The translations under genes were made by a program, and so were the position numbers. From assembly GCA_951213105.1 (NCBI GenBank), contig OX578142.1, positions 114,511,065-114,575,064 on the forward strand: a stretch of 64,000 nt of DNA, written 5' to 3'. Position 1 is the first letter of the stretch. Every line of letters starts with the position of its first letter. This DNA is from Amaurobius ferox (taxonomy: Eukaryota; Arthropoda; Arachnida; Araneae; Amaurobiidae). This document shows positions 41,401-53,825 of the stretch, in pieces. Under the pieces are notes generated by a model. It was not told the DNA's origin. It made no database searches and was given only the letters and a program-made list of their open reading frames with translations.

Positions 41401-42099
41401 CCCTCAAGTGTATGAAGTGTGATGCCCAAAACTGCATTTCAAAATCATTTTTCTTTTACCTAAATAGATTTTAATCTATAAAAACAGCAGAGTGGGGAAT
41501 ACAGTTAATTTTTTCTCAAGATGGGTGTTAATTAGGAAAACTAAATTTTATGGCATATTATTAGGTTTATTCTGAGAATAAATTGGTGTGTATAAGACCT
41601 TCGAAAATTCCCATGGCTCCACTAAAATATTATATCATCTGACACAAGGATGACAAAGGGGAGTCATGAAAAGCTTCCAAATTACAGGACATGAATATTT
41701 TTTTAGTATAATGTTAATTAATTTTTAACCGTAGAAATGTTTAGGGTTCCGTTGGTAAAAAGAGGAACCCTATTAAAGAACTGATTGTGTCTGTTCATAC
41801 CCCACCCCGTATCTACTAATATTTACCCCGTTCATGCAAATCTCATAATTCAACACAGATCTTATAATTCAGATGCAGAAGAAGATATAATCGGGGAGGG
41901 GGGTGGGTACCGTTCAGATGGTAAATCAGTCGTTCACATAAAGTAAATAAGAAAACATTTATTTAAAAAAAATGTGATTTTTTTTAACCATTGTGATTAG
42001 AACGGGTCGATCGTTGTTTTTCTTGGAGGAGGGGGTAAAAAATAGGAACAACGTCTAAAAAAATTGCAGATACACTAAACCAATGCATTTGCCATCCTA
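41401..42099. other. AT-rich non-coding DNA
   Basis: Nothing recognisable apart from short G-rich runs near 41897 and 42030. Confidence 0.35.
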
Positions 42100-43205
42100 C
42101 ATGCATCCTGTATCAAGGAATACTATTCGGAGACGACTGACAGAAGATGGAATTAGGTGTCGATGCCCATTAAGGCGCCCACCAATGATCCTTCAACATA
42201 GAAAGAGCAGAGCCGTCTGTATTAGTGCCTAGCCCAGTCAGTCTCGACAGTGCCCGTTCAGAGGCATGTTGTTTTTAGTTACGAATTCTGCTTTTCTCTC
42301 AGTGCTTATGACCACCGCAAACGTGTGTTGAGGAGGACTGACCAGCGTTCCAATTCCGAATTTGTTGTCGAGCAGCACACAGCCATAACATGTGTCATGA
42401 CAGTCTAGGGAGTCATCTCGTGGACCAATCTGACGGCTCGCTTGTACGTCGACGTTATTTTAGTCGACGTTATTCTCCAGCCGATTGTTTTGTCTATTCT
42501 CCAGCTGTTCTTATTCTGTAGCCGATTGCCCTAACAGCGTTTATTTTCACAGTGACGTAAGATTTGCGTCACATTGTGACGTCACAGGACGTCGCAGTAC
42601 GTCTCGGCAATGCCATATTGAGGTCACAGCGAAGTCATTTTGGTCATTTTCATGGTCGTTTGTGACGTCGCATATTAACTTGTTTGTGACGTCACATTGT
42701 AATTGCCATTGTAATGTCGTCACATTGTTACGTGATAATTAAATTGTGGAAACATCCCAGAATATAGTCACAATGAAGTTACAAAATTACTAATACGTAA
42801 CGTCGCATAGAAGTCACAAATATGATGTCACATTGTGACCCAGGTGTCACGAGACTACAACGTCTCTGTCACACATGTGACGATCTTTGCTGTGAGGGTG
42901 TTCTGTCAAGCCGCTCATGTTCCATTTACAAACTAGACAACGCTCGACCACACATTGCACGACTTTCTGATAATGCCTTCCAGGATTTAATGTCTTCCCA
43001 TAGGCTTCCAGCCTATCCCCATTAGAACACGTCTGAGACATGCTGAGGCAGCAATTTTAAACTTCTCAGAATACCATTGAATTAGCTGACCAGTTGCAAC
43101 ATTTGTGACAGAATCTTCCGCAGAGAGGCATAAGTAACTTTATTGACTCTATGTCGCACCGAATATTGGATTGTATACCTGCCAGGGGAGGATTTACCAC
43201 TTACT
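42100..43205 (+). pseudogene. Second Tc1-like transposase relic, interrupted
   Basis: The readable pieces are TIRRRLTEDGIRCRCPLR (~42125), GVISWTNLTARLYV (~42410-42450), LDNARPHIARL (~42935-42970, second catalytic Asp retained), SPLEHV followed by a stop (~43015) and PARGGFTTY before a stop (~43200). Stops and frameshifts lie between them. Normally about 80-90 nt separate the WTNL and DNARPH parts. Here there are about 480, so roughly 0.4 kb of foreign sequence (about 42450-42890) sits between. It belongs to a different Tc1 lineage from the relic at 30 kb. Confidence 0.85.
42450..42890. repeat. TGACGTCA-rich insertion inside the Tc1 relic
   Basis: Dense repeats of TGTGACGTCAC and close variants, for example at 42573-42590, 42661-42670 and 42689-42700. 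Half-sites CACATTGTGAC recur up to 42840. The motif is palindromic and matches the cAMP-response-element core. Its confinement to the stretch that splits the transposase suggests a separate insertion or a local tandem expansion. Confidence 0.65.
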
Positions 43206-43801
<596 letters not shown>

Positions 43802-44009
43802 GTTATCTTTATGGATAAGGAATGTTTGTTATATTTTACTGATTAAACTTCTTGACTTTATTGAGCGTTAGATATTTCAATTATCTGTTGCTATATTAAA
43901 CTTTTCATATAGTAGTCATTAGAATATGTAGCGCTACTGCCATGTTTTCTGAACAAAACTTGATCTTTTCGAAGGAGGAATTAGATACATAAAACGATTT
44001 ACTTTTCAT

Positions 44010-44140
44010 TCAGTAGTTATTACTCTTTATCAACAGTTAGTTATTTCTCGTATCAGCAGTTAGTTATTACTCTTGATGAACAGTTAGTTGTTACTGTTAA
44101 CTGTTCTTCATGCATTTATCCAAGAGTTATTACTCTTAAA
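44010..44140. repeat. ~30-bp degenerate tandem repeat
   Basis: CAGTTAGTTATTACTCTT-type units recur four times with variable endings. Confidence 0.75.
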
Positions 44141-45770
44141 TAAAAGTGTAATGAATATTCGTTCCACCAATCCCTGGGTAGATGACCCAAAATTCATTGA
44201 GATAGCACGATTGTCTTTTCTATTATATTTGAAATGAACCTCTGACATTTTCCTCTTTCAGAATTCTGATCAAAGTGAAACCTCGGACTTATATAAACTC
44301 TTCATTCCTTTTGTTTTTACTTTCCTTACAATACAAATATATGTGAAGCGAAAGTATGGTGGTGGGGTCAAAAATCCGACTCTCCGATTTTTCAATTTCA
44401 TGGTTACTCCAAACTGATACTAATAATCCATTTCAAGAAAAATGTCGATTTTAGAAATATACTGTACTTTTTGTGAATATGAGTTGGGAGCTCTAGTATG
44501 CAGTGGATTTTGAACTACTATGAACAAAAGCGCTCTTCACCAGTAGACTGAAACCTCTCTACTATGGATTTGAAGCAAAACCTTCGTCTACTGGAAGGCC
44601 TTACAGCTGGCTGAAAATCCACAGCGAATAGTATATCTGTGTTTATGACTGTAGAAAATCTCTTGTTAAAAGGTATCTTGTCTCGGTGAGCTTTCTATTT
44701 TCCAAAAAAAAAAACCACCCAAATTTTCCTTTAGAAGAAAAAATGTTTCCTTTTCACCAGAGAAATTACAAGGAAATTTTAATTTAGTAATAGGCGATTA
44801 AAAATACGTTATAAATTAGTGAAAATAATCTAAAGAAGGATACTTAACTTATTGCTCACGAGCACCATAGTGCTCGGGCTCATTAATTAGAGCTGTTTTA
44901 AGTCATACGTTAAGTTAGGGGTTCTCTTAAGCCTCTGTTTAGAATATGTGACATGTGTACTTCTTGTTTGTTTATGAAAAGTGTTATTTAAACCACAAAC
45001 TGTTTAACGAGATAAGTTATCGAATTTTGAACGAATTTATATTAAATAAACAATTATGATAATATGGCATGTTTCCTCAGTATCGATAGAATTTACTATG
45101 AATAAATTAGAATACATACTTGAACGTGGTGAAAATTTTAGATATTTCAGTTATCGGAACAAAATCAAATTTTAGCCGTAATTCCAAGTATATTGTCAAA
45201 ATCTGATAACGTTTAAATATTTATTTAATTAATATTAAAAAATATGTATATATTTTTCTACAAAACATCCCCCTCCCTTTTGATTTGGAAAAAATGTTAT
45301 ACTACTGCGTGTTGCTGATCTTTGGAAGAATGCAATGAAGTGTTGGTGCTCTCTCTGAACAAATTAAAAGTAGTGATGATACTTTCTAGAAAGTGTTAAA
45401 AGTGCTGTTTTTGTCTCTAAGAATTTGGTATAGTGCTCCCTAAATATTTTGATGCTGGTGCTCCCAAAAAATGTACATATCATCGGTGCAAAATCAACAT
45501 AGTACTGGAGCTTACTAAAGGAATATGAAACAATTCTGATGTTCCCTAGGAGAATTAAACATTGTCTGGTGCTCGTTGGGTATAGAAGGTTACGGACTCA
45601 GAATTTAAAAGTTTTAATTGATTTGTATTTTGATGAGAAAATCCTGTTTCCTGTAAAAAGTTTTGATTATCCTATACACTGTAACAATTGCTTGAAAGTT
45701 GCAAAATTTTAAATTTTGCAACTAAACCTCAAATATAACTCAAGTATACGTTAGTACCAAAATATTAACA
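44141..45770. other. Non-coding DNA
   Basis: CTTTCCTTACAATAC followed by GAAAGTATGGTG at 44330 resembles a repeat-B-type terminus. No other feature is recognised. Confidence 0.3.
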
Positions 45771-45779
45771 CTTCATGGA

Positions 45780-46860
45780 TAATCTCTTTACCTATCAGCG
45801 CCCAGCGTCCTATTTATAGGACAGTAGACTTTTCGAGCTACAATATTTCCAAAACGCAAGGAGGGGTGATATTGTAGACAGGCGTCAACCTCAGCCCCTC
45901 TATACGTTCTCAAACAGTTTGTATTATGCAGGTATTATTCTAACTTTATGTCTGGCTAAATCATTAGATATTTTTCAATCCCGATTTCTTGTTATATTTT
46001 GTTCTTTATAAAAATTATTTTTGGCAAATAAATTTATTTATCTCCTTTAAGTTGTTTTTTCAATTATGTGTTTGTTCTCTAAGCAGTGACAAAAGTGTAT
46101 GGGTAAAATATTTTATGTTGATCAAATTGCCTCGTAAATGTTGCGTCCTATAAATAGGATTAGTGTCGTTATGATTTTCTGTACTTAAGACATATCACAC
46201 TGATTATTGAAAGTAGATTACTGCTTTTAGACGTGGGTTGCAAATTAGTCTATTTTTTAAATACATACACGTCAAAACGTTTCTTTTTTTATTTGTTTTT
46301 CATTTTAGATTTTCATATCATGAATTCGGATTTTTTTTTCTAATATAAAAACAGTTTTGGAATATAAGTTTTCTGCGGAGTATGATGCAGATATTATACA
46401 GTGATATACTCCTATCTCCCAGCGTGGACGAATTAACGAATGAAGGCGTATTACTGAAAATGAAATTGAGACTGCGTTTTCTAAAACCATTCCAACTTTG
46501 ATTTTATTGATCTTCAAGCAGACAGAGATTTGGACAACGAAATAGAAGCTAACAAACATTCACGATAATCCCCCTATCGCAAAGCGATAGCAGTACCTTA
46601 TTTCAAGTTAGAACATGGAAGGCGAATTTCTGGCGATTGCACTGTATGTGTAACCACCACAAGATACTTTAAACAAGTAACCACTATACGTCTGCTAGTG
46701 ATAGTGACAGACTTGGCGGAAATATTCATTTCTCACCGAAAAGATACAAACAATGATGTACTCTAGCAGGTCCCTATTATTTTGTAAAAAGTGCGATGTT
46801 ACACTGTGTGGGGGATGTGTTCAACATTTCATGCAAAATGAATCATAAATTTATTTTCAT
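45780..46860 (+). pseudogene. Probable piggyBac-like transposase relic (Cys-rich C-terminus)
   Basis: At about 46605-46848 the plus strand reads YFKLEHGRRISGDCTVC and, frames permitting, CKKCDVTLCGGCVQHFMQ before a stop. Paired CxxC motifs, then LCxxC and a His near the C-terminus, are the layout of the piggyBac Cys-rich domain. Upstream DLQADRDLDNEIEANKH is acidic, like piggyBac N-termini. The catalytic core is not visible, so the copy is internally deleted or the call is wrong. Palindromes CCTATTTATAGG (45809) and CCTATAAATAGG (46147) lie upstream. Confidence 0.4.
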
Positions 46861-48240
46861 TATTTTTTTACTTTATTTTTATATTATTTTTTTACATTAT
46901 TGCAAATTTGTGTAAATTTGTGTACTTGTAATTAGTAATCATCTATGAAACATTTATATTACCAGCATCATTACAACATTAATAATCTGGCGTTACGAAA
47001 CCCAGGGTGACGTTGGATTACTAGATTAATTGATAGGAAGCTGCGTGGGAGTGGGAAAAGTGGGCATGACCAAGTTATAGCTCCGCATTATACATCTATA
47101 GACGTCTTAGAAGCTGTTGAAGCATAAAAAACTTAGATTACAGGATGTGCCGGATTACCGAATGTCGGATTATCAAGTTCGTACTATAATATATACTTTA
47201 ATTTATGCAGCATATAATGTAGTATCATAAATTTATATATCTTTTATGAGATATAGAAAACTTATTAATAACATCTAAAAGAGTAGTTGTTTTAAACTTG
47301 ATCTGCCCAGCTTCCTACCAATTGAACAAATTATTTTGCCAAAATGACATAAGTTATATTATAACGGTAATGATTATAATGATTCATCCCTGCTCATAAG
47401 CAAAACCTAACAATTTTACCCTAAAAACTATGAAAATAGATAATTTGGACATTAATGAGTTAAAACAGCCAATTACCACACAATTACCACAACACTGGAA
47501 CAAATAGTATGTAACCAAATTAACGCTTAATATTTTGGTAATACAATTACACGAGAATTTCCGTTATTCTCAGTAGAACATATTGATGGAGTCCCAATGA
47601 ATTACCTAAACTCTATTGTCCCAGTAAAATTTAATAACAATTCGCCGTCAGCATGCGATTACGTAATTACCGGAAAGCCACGTGACACTTGTTAACGAAT
47701 CTCGTTGCTAGGTTAATAGCGCCCATAATAAATTTCTTAATTTCCGTATGGTAGGGGGAGAGCAGAAAATCTGCATTTATACAGCCGTATGTATACACAA
47801 AGCACGTAGGGACATTTCAATTTCCTGCCTTTGGGTTGATGCGCCCTTTTTCCGCCCCTTAAGAAGGGTGGGTAGTTAATGGATTACAAGGGGTGGTGGT
47901 GTTTTGTGTAAAAAGGTATTCTTTGTGGTTTAAAAGTGGTTATCAAATGATTTTAAAACAGTATAAGTGGTAGCTTATGAATGTCAAATTATAGTGGAAT
48001 GGCTAGTATACTGGCTACTTAAACACCAATATGTATATATTATAGATCAGAAATTCGAGCCACAGTTTAAATCAGTTTTCCCAATCACTGGTTTGTGGAA
48101 TGGCATTAGTTCAAGAAATGTTTTTACCAACGAAGTATTTTGGAAAATTGAAATCCAAAGAAATATGAAGAAAGCATATGGGCACTTTTATTAATAGAGA
48201 ACATTACATATAATGTATAAATATTGAGCCTAATGCTTTT
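46861..48240. other. AT-rich non-coding DNA
   Basis: No element, RNA or gene recognised. The 75-codon frame at 47967-48194 is unassigned. Confidence 0.35.
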
Positions 48241-48244
48241 ATGC

Positions 48245-48298
48245 GTGTATAAATATACATATCATAATTGTTCTATTATGATATGTATATTTATACAC
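48245..48298. repeat. Perfect 24-bp hairpin
   Basis: The arms 48245-48268 (GTGTATAAATATACATATCA plus TAAT) and 48275-48298 are exact inverted complements, with a 6-nt loop TGTTCT. A diverged third arm follows at about 48319-48342. Confidence 0.93.
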
Positions 48299-48339
48299 TA
48301 CATATATATATTTTATACTATTACGATATGTATCTTTAT

Positions 48340-48930
48340 ATACGTGTGTGTGCTCCCTGAAGGTGAACGATCAGGAGCCCCTTCTGTTTTGATTGTGTAA
48401 AATGATGAGGAAATTCTGTAATTCTCGAATCAAACTCCTTAACGACGGAAAACGAAGTCTAATAGATAAAACAAAATGATTGATTTTATCCAGTATTGAT
48501 AATTAGCCTCGAAACTGGAAATAACAATCACTTCATAAAAATATAATTACTAATTTGTTGTCTTCTGCAAATTTATATAAATCTTTGGACGACAATAAAA
48601 GAAAAGAAACTATGTAAATATATATATCATATCTATACTAATTATTTTATCTGGCACATTCAGGAAGAATACTTTATATGAGTGTCATTGAAGGTGACAG
48701 ATTGGAAGCCCCTTAAGTCATGATTATGTAAAAATATGTGGAAATTTCGTAAATCTCCAATCAATTTTCTTAATGACGAAAAAATGAGTTTAATAAACAT
48801 TAAAAAGATTAATTGATTTTATCCAGTTTTGCTTATTAGCATCGAAACTGGAAATAACAATCACACCCAAAAAATATAATTACTAATTTGTTGTCTATTA
48901 GCGTATATAAATCTTTGAAAGACAAAATAA
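48340..48930. repeat. Direct duplication of a ~300-bp segment
   Basis: Copy one (about 48345-48615) and copy two (about 48660-48925) share GAAGGTGA, TCGAAACTGGAAATAACAAT, ATTACTAATTTGTTGTCT and TATATAAATCTTTG in the same order. Divergence is moderate. Not coding. Confidence 0.85.
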
Positions 48931-48999
48931 ATTATCTTTATTAGAAGAAATTAAATTCTAATTTGAATTTAGTGACTATCCTTTGATGTGAAATTGTAA

Positions 49000-49095
49000 A
49001 AAACTCTCTTTTTTTAAGTTACTGACTACTCTTTTTTTCTGTTACTGACTACTCTTTTTTGCTGTTATTGACTACTTTTTTTTTTGCAGTTGTTT
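49000..49095. repeat. ~24-bp tandem repeat, four units
   Basis: GTTACTGACTACTCTTTTTT units with slightly varied T-runs. Confidence 0.85.
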
Positions 49096-50817
49096 GTTTT
49101 GATTTATTTTCCGTTTAAAATTTAAAATTTTTTATTTTAATAATATATTAATTTGATTGCGATTAATTTGTTTGGAGCGATTAAAATCCAAGAAATAGTA
49201 TTATACTAACCCACGTTGGGAATTTTAGAAATGTACTTGTTTGTTTTTCAAAATTTGAAGTTCTATTGGGTTGAGTTGAGAACCACTAACCTAAACGGCA
49301 ATACTTCCATTGACGAGTTGTGTATATTTGATAATAATATATATAGCCGTATATATTCAATAATGATACAATAGCTATATTTTATGCCATTTTCAACCTG
49401 TTCATGCTGCGTAATGAAATTTTTATTTTCGGATGATGCGTATATTAGGTTTTCATGATTTAGCACGCAAAGTTTGGGTGCTACTTGTGAAACTCTGTTT
49501 TTCTGATTTTCTACTACATGACATGACGAAGAGCATGATTTGCTAATAAATATTTAGTAATACCCTGTTTACATTTTCATGAAAAGTATTCGCATTTTAC
49601 TAATTATAATATTCTCGAAACTTTTTATTTTTATTTCTGTGTTATGTAAAGAAGTTTTTGTATCATCCTATTCGAAAATAGTGGTATGCATTTTATCACT
49701 TCAATTTTTATCTTGAAATATTCTACATTATACATCCTATTTTCAAATGATTACTTGAGTGATTATGTTTGTAGGATAGATATTTATTGATAACTATGTT
49801 GATTGACTATGTTAAAGTAATTACAGTCGATTTTCATTGTGATTATTAGGCACTGCATAGAAAAATATCAACATAGACCTCTATATTTTTACATTTGTGT
49901 GTTATGAAGCAACAAATTCCAACCAAATACTCTATTACTGACTTCCTCCCATGTAGAAAATGGTATATGGATCGAGAGGGGTGAGGTTCGGAAGAGTTCT
50001 AGCACAGCTGGTAGTCCTAGACTAGAAAATATGGTCATGTTTTATCCGGGTATATTCCCGATTCCCCCACAAACTGCTTTCGCAGGGGCGGATGTCGCTT
50101 AAAGACGCATTTAGAAAATTTATGTGAGGGATCAGCTTTTCCTGAGTTGCGGCTCTATTACGTTTCAAGACGGGAAGAACACTGTGTTCATTTCGAACCT
50201 GATACTCTTGATGGTGATGCAAACAGGAACAAGACTTATCTTAATGAAAAGGGGAAGTCAACAGTAATAGATGCAAGTCTTGGAAATGTCGAGAAAAGAT
50301 ATGTAAACATATTATCTCTATCATAAAGATGAGATTCGGAATTGTTGTTGAGATAATTCCTGGTGCATGAAGAATATTTGTTAAACATGCGTGTGAAAAG
50401 TGCTTTTAGCTATATCCTTGATATGCAAAATGAAGTAGAACCCTACATGTTTATAGAAACAGGGCATATTTATTTATTCATGAAAACGTTGTAAAACTTC
50501 CTTTACATTTCGAAAATGTCATTTAATCAATGTCAATTTTCGTGAAAAATAGATTCACTTATTGCAAATAAATAAATAAATAAATTTAAAAATAAATAAA
50601 TAAATAAATTAATTAATTAATTATGTTAATAAATAATAAAAAATAAAAGTAAGAAAGTGTTTACCTTGTCACCATTTCCTCCCATGATATCGTAGTTTTG
50701 CCAATCTTTATCAGATGGTAGACGATAAGATGACAGGAGGGCACAAAATACCTTTGAATAAGAAGTTTTGAATTTTTTTATTATGTTTTAAAAGCATTTT
50801 TCACATTAAAAACACAT
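49096..50817. other. AT-rich non-coding DNA
   Basis: An (AAAT)n tract lies at about 50567-50640. No element or gene recognised. Confidence 0.4.
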
Positions 50818-51293
50818 AGGTAAAATCATCCACAAAAACTGGATATATTGCCACTAGAATGTCACTTTTAAATAGGTAAATTTAGAGTTACACACTTGAA
50901 AAGGTAAGTATATCTATATGAATGTGTTATTTTATTCATTTATACGAGAATTGCATGGAATAATGGGTATATTTTATTTTACGCTAAAAAAATCTTTTTA
51001 AACAGGCAAAGATGTAACATAAGATGTTCATTTTAAGCACTTGTTTGCCTGCTTAAATGGACCCTTTTAAGTAGGTAAGTAAGTGGGTAAACGGATGCGT
51101 AAAATGACTTGTTTTCTGTTTACATCAGTCCTTTCAGTTTAAAATAAAATATACCCATTATTCCGTGCTATTCTCATACAAAAGAGTAAAATAACACTTT
51201 CATATATAGTTAACTTTGAGTGTGTAAATCTAAATTTACCTACTTGAAAGTGTCATTCTAGTGGCGGTAAACTCAGTTTTGTGTTTTTACCCA
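50818..51293. mobile_element. Palindromic MITE with ~170-bp terminal inverted repeats
   Basis: The left arm (GGTAAAA..., GCCACTAGAATGTCACTTTT, AGGTAAATTTAGAGTTACAC, ATAATGGGTATATTTTATTT) is repeated inverted on the right (AATAAAATATACCCATTATT, TCTAAATTTACCTACTTGAA, TCATTCTAGTGGC, TTTTTACC). The arms are roughly 85-90% similar by eye, with a short spacer of about 130 bp. No ORF. Target duplication not resolved. Confidence 0.85.
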
Positions 51294-52546
51294 TATTTTT
51301 AGTACATTCTATTAAGCCACAATGCTCGACATTATTTTATTCCCACCTACAATGAACAGTTATAAAACCAGGATAAGAGTGTAACAGTGTCAGTGCAGAT
51401 GAGATTACCAAGGTGCATTCCTGTTTACATGCAGCTTATTGCTATTGGTTAGAAAACGTTTCACTGCAATTCTTCTTAGTGAAAAGTGATATTACTGAAT
51501 ATTGTTTCCACTGATAAAAAATATTAATTTTGTTACAATATTGCTTTGGATGCCACAATAACAGGACACTTAAATTTACGAGAATGAAACAATATTGCCA
51601 TTTTTTCCAGCTGCGCATGTGCATGAAATATTGATCTCAATAAAAAAGTATATTCGATAAATCAAGAAAGCGAAAGTTATGTATATTGTTTTAAATGGAC
51701 GAAATAAAAAATTTAATGTTTTGATATTAATCACTTTACTAACAGATGTACCCGACTTTTCTCGTGGTTTAAAACATATGCTCATTTTAAAACCATCCAT
51801 ATTCCTTTTTTAAAATTTCCATGAAAATGTATAATATTATTCCCTTATGAAACACTTTCCAACTGCAATGCAATTTTCTTTAAACATCTCTAAAATGCGA
51901 TACATTCAGCAGTAATATTTTTAAAATTATCACAATACTATAATTTATTATATTTGAAAACTTCATCAAAAATAAATGAGTTTTATTCAAATAATGTCAT
52001 CGAAATATAAATCGTCTGGCTCTCTATATAAAAGCAGTGGAAATTTCATTCATAAACCTTTTTCCATTCCTGTAATTCAGCGGCGATATTTTTAAAATTG
52101 TCACAATACTACAAAAATTTGTTTTAGTTAAAAACTTAAAATCATGGAGGTAAAAGTACTATATATAAAAACTCCATGTTTAAATCTTCATCGAAAAAGG
52201 AAATAGAATCGTCTGCATCTCTGTATAAAATCAATAAATGTTTCATTCATATCAGCTATATTGAAGACTATAGAGCTAGATAATTTTGCGTTAAAGAAAT
52301 TCAGAAATTCTTATACAACTCATTTTATATCTTGATCTGTTTACATTCTGCATAAGTGAAAATCAGGCTTCGTTGTAGAAATATGACATGATGATCATTT
52401 AAACTCACAAATATTGTAATTGTGTTGTCGCTATATATAGTTGCATAGAGAAAAATAAAAAATAAACGGTTTTAGGACGGATGCAACTTCAAATAAAAAT
52501 TAAAAAGAAATTTATAAATCACGATTTTGACACAAGATGGATGGCA

Positions 52547-52664
52547 GCCAACGGCCGTACCGTGCTGAAAACACCGGTTCTCGTTAGATCACCGAAGTCA
52601 AGCAGCATCGGGCGCGGTTAGTACTTGGGTGGGTGACCACCTGGGAACACCGCGTGCTGTTGGC
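52547..52664 (+). pseudogene. 5S rRNA-derived module of the SINE
   Basis: Begins GCCAACGGCCGTACCGTGCT and ends GCGTGCTGTTGGC, giving the 5S terminal stem. All internal control elements are recognisable. It runs directly into the SINE body, without a T-run terminator. Confidence 0.88.
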
Positions 52665-52930
52665 ACATTTTGGGCGCGGTAGCCCGGTGGTTTGCGCGCT
52701 GGATTTGCACGTTGCCACAACGGCCGCCGTGTTCATGCGGAGTACGATCACGTTAAACATGTGGGTCCGTAAGTCCCTCCGAGAGGTTGGTGGTAGGGGA
52801 AGGAGGGTACGGTCCCTGTGGATGCCTTCCCCACTGGGTTCCGGTCTAAATTGGGTGGCACTTCCCGGCCGTCCAAACAGTTACCTTACACCTTTCTGGT
52901 AGGTCAGACTGTCTGGGTCTCAACAACAAC
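52547..52930 (+). mobile_element. Compound SINE: 5S rRNA head + tRNA-SINE body (copy 2), with target-site duplications
   Basis: Same architecture as the copy at 13268. A 118-bp 5S-like module (52547-52664) has A box AAGTCAAGCAGCATCGGGCG, intermediate element GGTTAGTAC and C box GGTGGGTGACCACCTGGGAA. The linker is ACATTTT. The truncated tRNA-like part is GGGCGCGGTAGCCCGGTGGT with no B box. Then come the shared body and a CAACAACAAC tail. ACAAGATGGATGGCA flanks it at 52532-52546 and 52929-52943, a 13-15-bp duplication that fixes both ends and proves the 5S and tRNA-body parts moved as one unit. The interrupted sequence is a K-family element. Intact pol III control regions suggest it could be transcribed, and mobilisation would need a LINE partner. 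Confidence 0.93.
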
Positions 52931-53825
52931 AAGATGGATGGCATTAACAATTTAAACTCAAATATATTGTAATTGTGTTGTTGTTTCAGAACATACATGC
53001 ACAGAAATTAGGTAAAAATAAAACGGTTTTATGACGGATACAACACTAAATATAAATTAAAAAGAACTTTAAAAATCACTATTTTGATACAAGGTGGATG
53101 ACATATTTTATTTTTAAGTGGGTCACGTGATCTCTTCATATGATATGGGTGTAATTACTATTTTAATTTTTATTTAAAAAACTACCGAATATATTTTGCT
53201 GAAATTCTTTTCATATTTTTTATGGGATAATTTGTATATTTCCTAAAACTTTCGAAGCAATTTGTAAATTTTAAATTCGCTTAAAAAATGTTTAAAAAAT
53301 TAGGTCCCAAAGGGTTCAATGTATTTCATTTTTTCAACCCGAATTCACTCCAAAACTTATTGGTTGATATTGTTCATTTATATTCCCATATATCCCATAG
53401 ACCGGCTGAACAACATACTAAAATTTCATTTTGATAAAGTCATTTTTACGACAGTTATCGTGCTAACGGACAGACAGACAATATGCGTTCTCGATGTACA
53501 AAATTATTTACGCAGGCAAATATAAAGAATAATATATCCTGATCTCGATTGTAAAACAATTTACAAAAATATTAAATTTGGACGCAACATACGCAAAAAT
53601 AAAGGCAGGGTAGCAAACGTTATTCCCGTGCCTTGTTTTATTCCGTTGTAGCAATCATTTAAACACATTCGGAAATATATGCATTTGAAAAATATTTTGT
53701 CAAAATATTACTGCAGTCTCATTAGTATATCCCATTGCCGTAACTGAAATAACAATATCAAATATATAATACTGTTCATTTATAAAATTTATTTTATATC
53801 AATTTTTGTTTTCTTGAATATAGTA

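Larger units (their letters stand above)
51846..53489 (-). mobile_element. Helentron-like element, copy K4, split by a SINE
   Basis: Minus-orientation copy. The 3' terminal ~25 bp with the hairpin is missing; it begins at AAACACTTTCCAAC. The other end stops in the CTGT microsatellite, so it lacks the AACACTTTACAAC terminus. A ~150-bp segment ending GATGGATGGCA is duplicated (about 52406-52546 and 52952-53101). The 5S-tRNA SINE occupies 52547-52930. Confidence 0.68.

Noticed and set aside
52547..52664. A functional 5S rRNA gene
   Set aside because: It is fused to SINE sequence, lacks a T-run terminator at its 3' end, is enclosed by the SINE's target-site duplication, and shows the same fusion at 13.5 kb.
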